Source: Bryobacterales bacterium (lineage in GTDB: Bacteria > Acidobacteriota > Terriglobia > Bryobacterales > UBA6623). From it: DNA of 64,000 nucleotides. The translations under genes were made by a program, and so were the position numbers. Below the pieces are notes generated by a model, which was not told where the DNA came from, searched no databases, and was given only the letters and a program-made list of their open reading frames with translations. The DNA is taken from positions 62,001 through 126,000 of the forward strand of contig JAPPMG010000049.1 in the NCBI GenBank assembly GCA_028819215.1. The letters run 5' to 3'. Positions 62,259 to 64,000 of the stretch are shown piece by piece (within the stretch, counting starts at the first letter, position 1; each line of letters begins with the position of its first letter).

Positions 62259-64000
62259 AGCCCCTCCCTCTCGACGATTGCGTCTGTGATGGTGCGGGCG
62301 TCCAGCGGCATGCCCCCGTAGTAGCAGACGCTCCGCAAGTGGTCATGAATCGCCGGGAACTGCCTTCGCAGCAGCATGCGCAACTGGCCGTCGCGATTCT
62401 GGTCGACGACATAGACATGGTCGTGCTTGGCGATGAACTCTTCTGTTGCGTGGCTGAACGGCCAGCCGCGCACCCGGCAGTAGGCGGTCTCGAAGCCGTA
62501 TTCCTGCCGCAGCTGGCTGCGGGCTTCGCGCACGGCCTCGTGACTTGTGCCGGCAGCCACTAGGGCCACACGCGCCTTGGGGCCGTCCTCGATGACCGGT
62601 TCGGGCAGCCACTTGCGCGCGCCGGCCATCTTCTTCTGAATGCGGTCCATGTTGCGGATCCAGTCCTCTTCGCGCTCGCTGTAGTTGGCGTCCTCGTCGT
62701 GGCCCGTGCCGCGCGCGAAATAGGCCGCCTGGGGATGTCGGTTGCCCGGTATCGTGCGGTAGGCGATGCCATCGTCATCCACGTCCCGGTAGCGGCCCCA
62801 ATCACCCTGGAGCCGTTCGATGTCCTCCTCGCTGAGCACTTTGCCGCGATCTATGTCCCAGTCCGGATAGTCGAACTTGTCGGCGGTCCAGTAGTTCATT
62901 CCCAGGTCGAGATCGAGCATCACGAAGACGGGAGACTGCAAGCGCTCGGCGACGTCGAACGCCTTGGCGCTGAACTCGAAGCACTCCTCCGGGGTGCCCG
63001 GAATCAGCATCGGGTGGAACGTGTCGCCGTGCGACAGCGTGGCGGCTGAGAGGAAGTCCCCCTGCGACGTGCGCGTCGGCAGGCCCGTAGAAGGCCCCAT
63101 GCGCTGCACGTCGATCAGCACGACCGGGATCTCCGCGAAATGCGCCAGCCCGACAAATTCCGACATCAGCGAGATGCCCGGGCCAGCGGTCGTGGTCATC
63201 GCCCGCGCACCTGCCCAGCCGGCGCCGATGGCCATGCCGATCGAAGCCAGCTCGTCCTCGGCCTGCACCACCGCGAAGGTGGCCTTGCCGGTCGACTCGT
63301 CAATGCGAAAGCGATTCAAGTAGCCTTGGGCCGACTCGGCCAAGGACGACGACGGCGTGATGGGGTACCAAGTGATGACGCTCACACCGCCGAAGACCGC
63401 CCCGAGAGCGGCGGCGGCATTGCCCTCGACGATGATCTTGCCTTTGTTCCCATCCATCCGCGTGAGCCGGTAGGGATCCCGCTTGACAAGATTCTGGTTG
63501 GTCCAGTCGAAGCCGGCCTTGGCCGCGTTCCAGTTCAGCTCGGCGGCCTTGGGCTTGGTCGAGAACTGCTTGTTGATGCCCTTGCGGATCTCTTCCATCT
63601 CGATGTCCAGCAGAGCCGCTAGAACACCGTCGTAGACCATGTTGCGCACGAGCTTGCGCAGCTTCGGCTGGGGACAGACCGCGGCCGTGATGGGATCGAA
63701 CGGAACGGGGTAGAAGCACAGATCGTCGCGCAGGGCGTCCAAGCCCAGCGGCTCGTCGTAGACAACCGCGCGGCCCGGGTCGAGGGACTGTACGTCCTCG
63801 TGAGCCGTCTGCGGGTTCATCGCCACCAGGAAATCGACTTCCTTCTTGCGCCCCGTAAAACCGTACTTGCTGGCACGGATGGTGTACCACGTCGGCAGCC
63901 CGGCGATATTGGACGGGAACAAGTTCTTTCCCGACACCGGGACACCCATCTCAAACAGCGCCCGCAACAGCACCAGATTCGAAGACTGGCTGCCCGACCC
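62255..64000 (-). CDS. korA: 2-oxoacid:ferredoxin oxidoreductase, alpha subunit with fused gamma domain, partial
   Basis: Cut by the right edge; about 581 C-terminal residues are present. The visible N-terminal part GSGSQSSNLVLLRALFEMGVPVSGKNLFPSNIAGLPTWYTIRASKYGF belongs to the gamma domain (glycine-rich loop). The alpha domain follows: NAAAALGAVFGGVSVITWYPITPSSSLAES, TTAGPGISLMSEFVGLAHFAE, and the C-terminal domain near 450-570. Gamma-alpha fusion is the KorA layout. The stop overlaps the korB start, so a two-gene operon is certain. Confidence 0.9.
   Translation of the reverse strand, partial: GSGSQSSNLVLLRALFEMGVPVSGKNLFPSNIAGLPTWYTIRASKYGFTGRKKEVDFLVAMNPQTAHEDVQSLDPGRAVVYDEPLGLDALRDDLCFYPVPFDPITAAVCPQPKLRKLVRNMVYDGVLAALLDIEMEEIRKGINKQFSTKPKAAELNWNAAKAGFDWTNQNLVKRDPYRLTRMDGNKGKIIVEGNAAAALGAVFGGVSVITWYPITPSSSLAESAQGYLNRFRIDESTGKATFAVVQAEDELASIGMAIGAGWAGARAMTTTAGPGISLMSEFVGLAHFAEIPVVLIDVQRMGPSTGLPTRTSQGDFLSAATLSHGDTFHPMLIPGTPEECFEFSAKAFDVAERLQSPVFVMLDLDLGMNYWTADKFDYPDWDIDRGKVLSEEDIERLQGDWGRYRDVDDDGIAYRTIPGNRHPQAAYFARGTGHDEDANYSEREEDWIRNMDRIQKKMAGARKWLPEPVIEDGPKARVALVAAGTSHEAVREARSQLRQEYGFETAYCRVRGWPFSHATEEFIAKHDHVYVVDQNRDGQLRMLLRRQFPAIHDHLRSVCYYGGMPLDARTITDAIVEREGL

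Overview
This is a GC-rich window of a bacterial chromosome. No rRNA, CRISPR array, intact insertion sequence or prophage is visible. The best guess at a source is an Acidobacteriota (Bryobacterales/Solibacter-like) or Planctomycete-type environmental heterotroph. The grounds are three loci of the secreted DUF1501/DUF1800/DUF1549-DUF1553 type, Tat-exported Gfo/Idh/MocA proteins, DUF1080 and ThuA proteins, an N-terminally dihemic PQQ-propeller protein, a bactofilin and KorAB. This is inference from gene content, not phylogeny. Housekeeping genes (eno, trpB, trpF, argJ, def, fmt, birA, coaX, pncB, a CAU tRNA) are interspersed with polymer-degradation and envelope genes.

Layout. 1-4.8 kb (minus): DUF1800 and DUF1501 proteins, then an esterase and a Tat-signal protein running off the left edge. 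5.2-9.4 kb (plus): a cytochrome-containing DUF1549/DUF1553 protein and its DUF1501 partner. 9.4-14.6 kb (minus): DUF2339 membrane protein, FAH-family enzyme, acyl-CoA ligase. 14.8-21.4 kb (plus): a Gfo/Idh/MocA oxidoreductase, a sialidase-sulfatase fusion, then the cofactor genes birA-coaX-pncB. 21.5-24.6 kb (minus): trpB, a decayed MazF/ribbon-helix-helix toxin-antitoxin pair, and an FG-GAP repeat protein. 24.8-27.6 kb (plus): def-fmt-argJ and a tRNA.

27.6-34.3 kb looks like an accessory patch. It holds about 0.8 kb of apparently decayed sequence behind the tRNA, a lipoprotein hydrolase with an EF-hand, a hairpin pair, a Tat oxidoreductase, an orphan VapB antitoxin, a Big2-like hypothetical protein, and an AAA_14/DUF4143 ATPase preceded by three related palindromes in an AT-rich leader. 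34.3-44.4 kb (minus) is a long run of closely spaced genes. In transcription order these are eno, a PRC/MgtE-N/CBS protein with an Nramp-related (probably Mg2+) transporter, a hypothetical protein, a GlcNAc-kinase-like ATPase, AlkA-type glycosylase, NUDIX, PhoD-like phosphatase lipoprotein, redoxin and a YheT-type hydrolase. 44.5-46.2 kb (plus): another Gfo/Idh/MocA protein and a bactofilin. 46.2-53.2 kb (minus): a third DUF1549-DUF1553/DUF1501 pair, a NUDIX-metallo-beta-lactamase fusion, trpF, a small membrane protein and a methyltransferase. 53.5-59.9 kb (plus): DUF1080, ArnT-like glycosyltransferase, ThuA-like protein, and the dihemic PQQ-propeller protein. 60.1-64 kb (minus): a four-CBS protein and korAB, with korA cut by the right edge.

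The most interesting items are the single-chain sialidase-sulfatase fusion, the Nramp-related transporter that lacks the metal-binding methionine and abuts an MgtE-type regulatory protein, the DUF4143 ATPase with serial palindromes, the NUDIX-MBL fusion, the EF-hand lipoprotein hydrolase, and the decayed toxin-antitoxin pair. Together the gene set suggests an organism that degrades sulfated and aminosugar-containing glycans and respires with many secreted c-type cytochrome modules.
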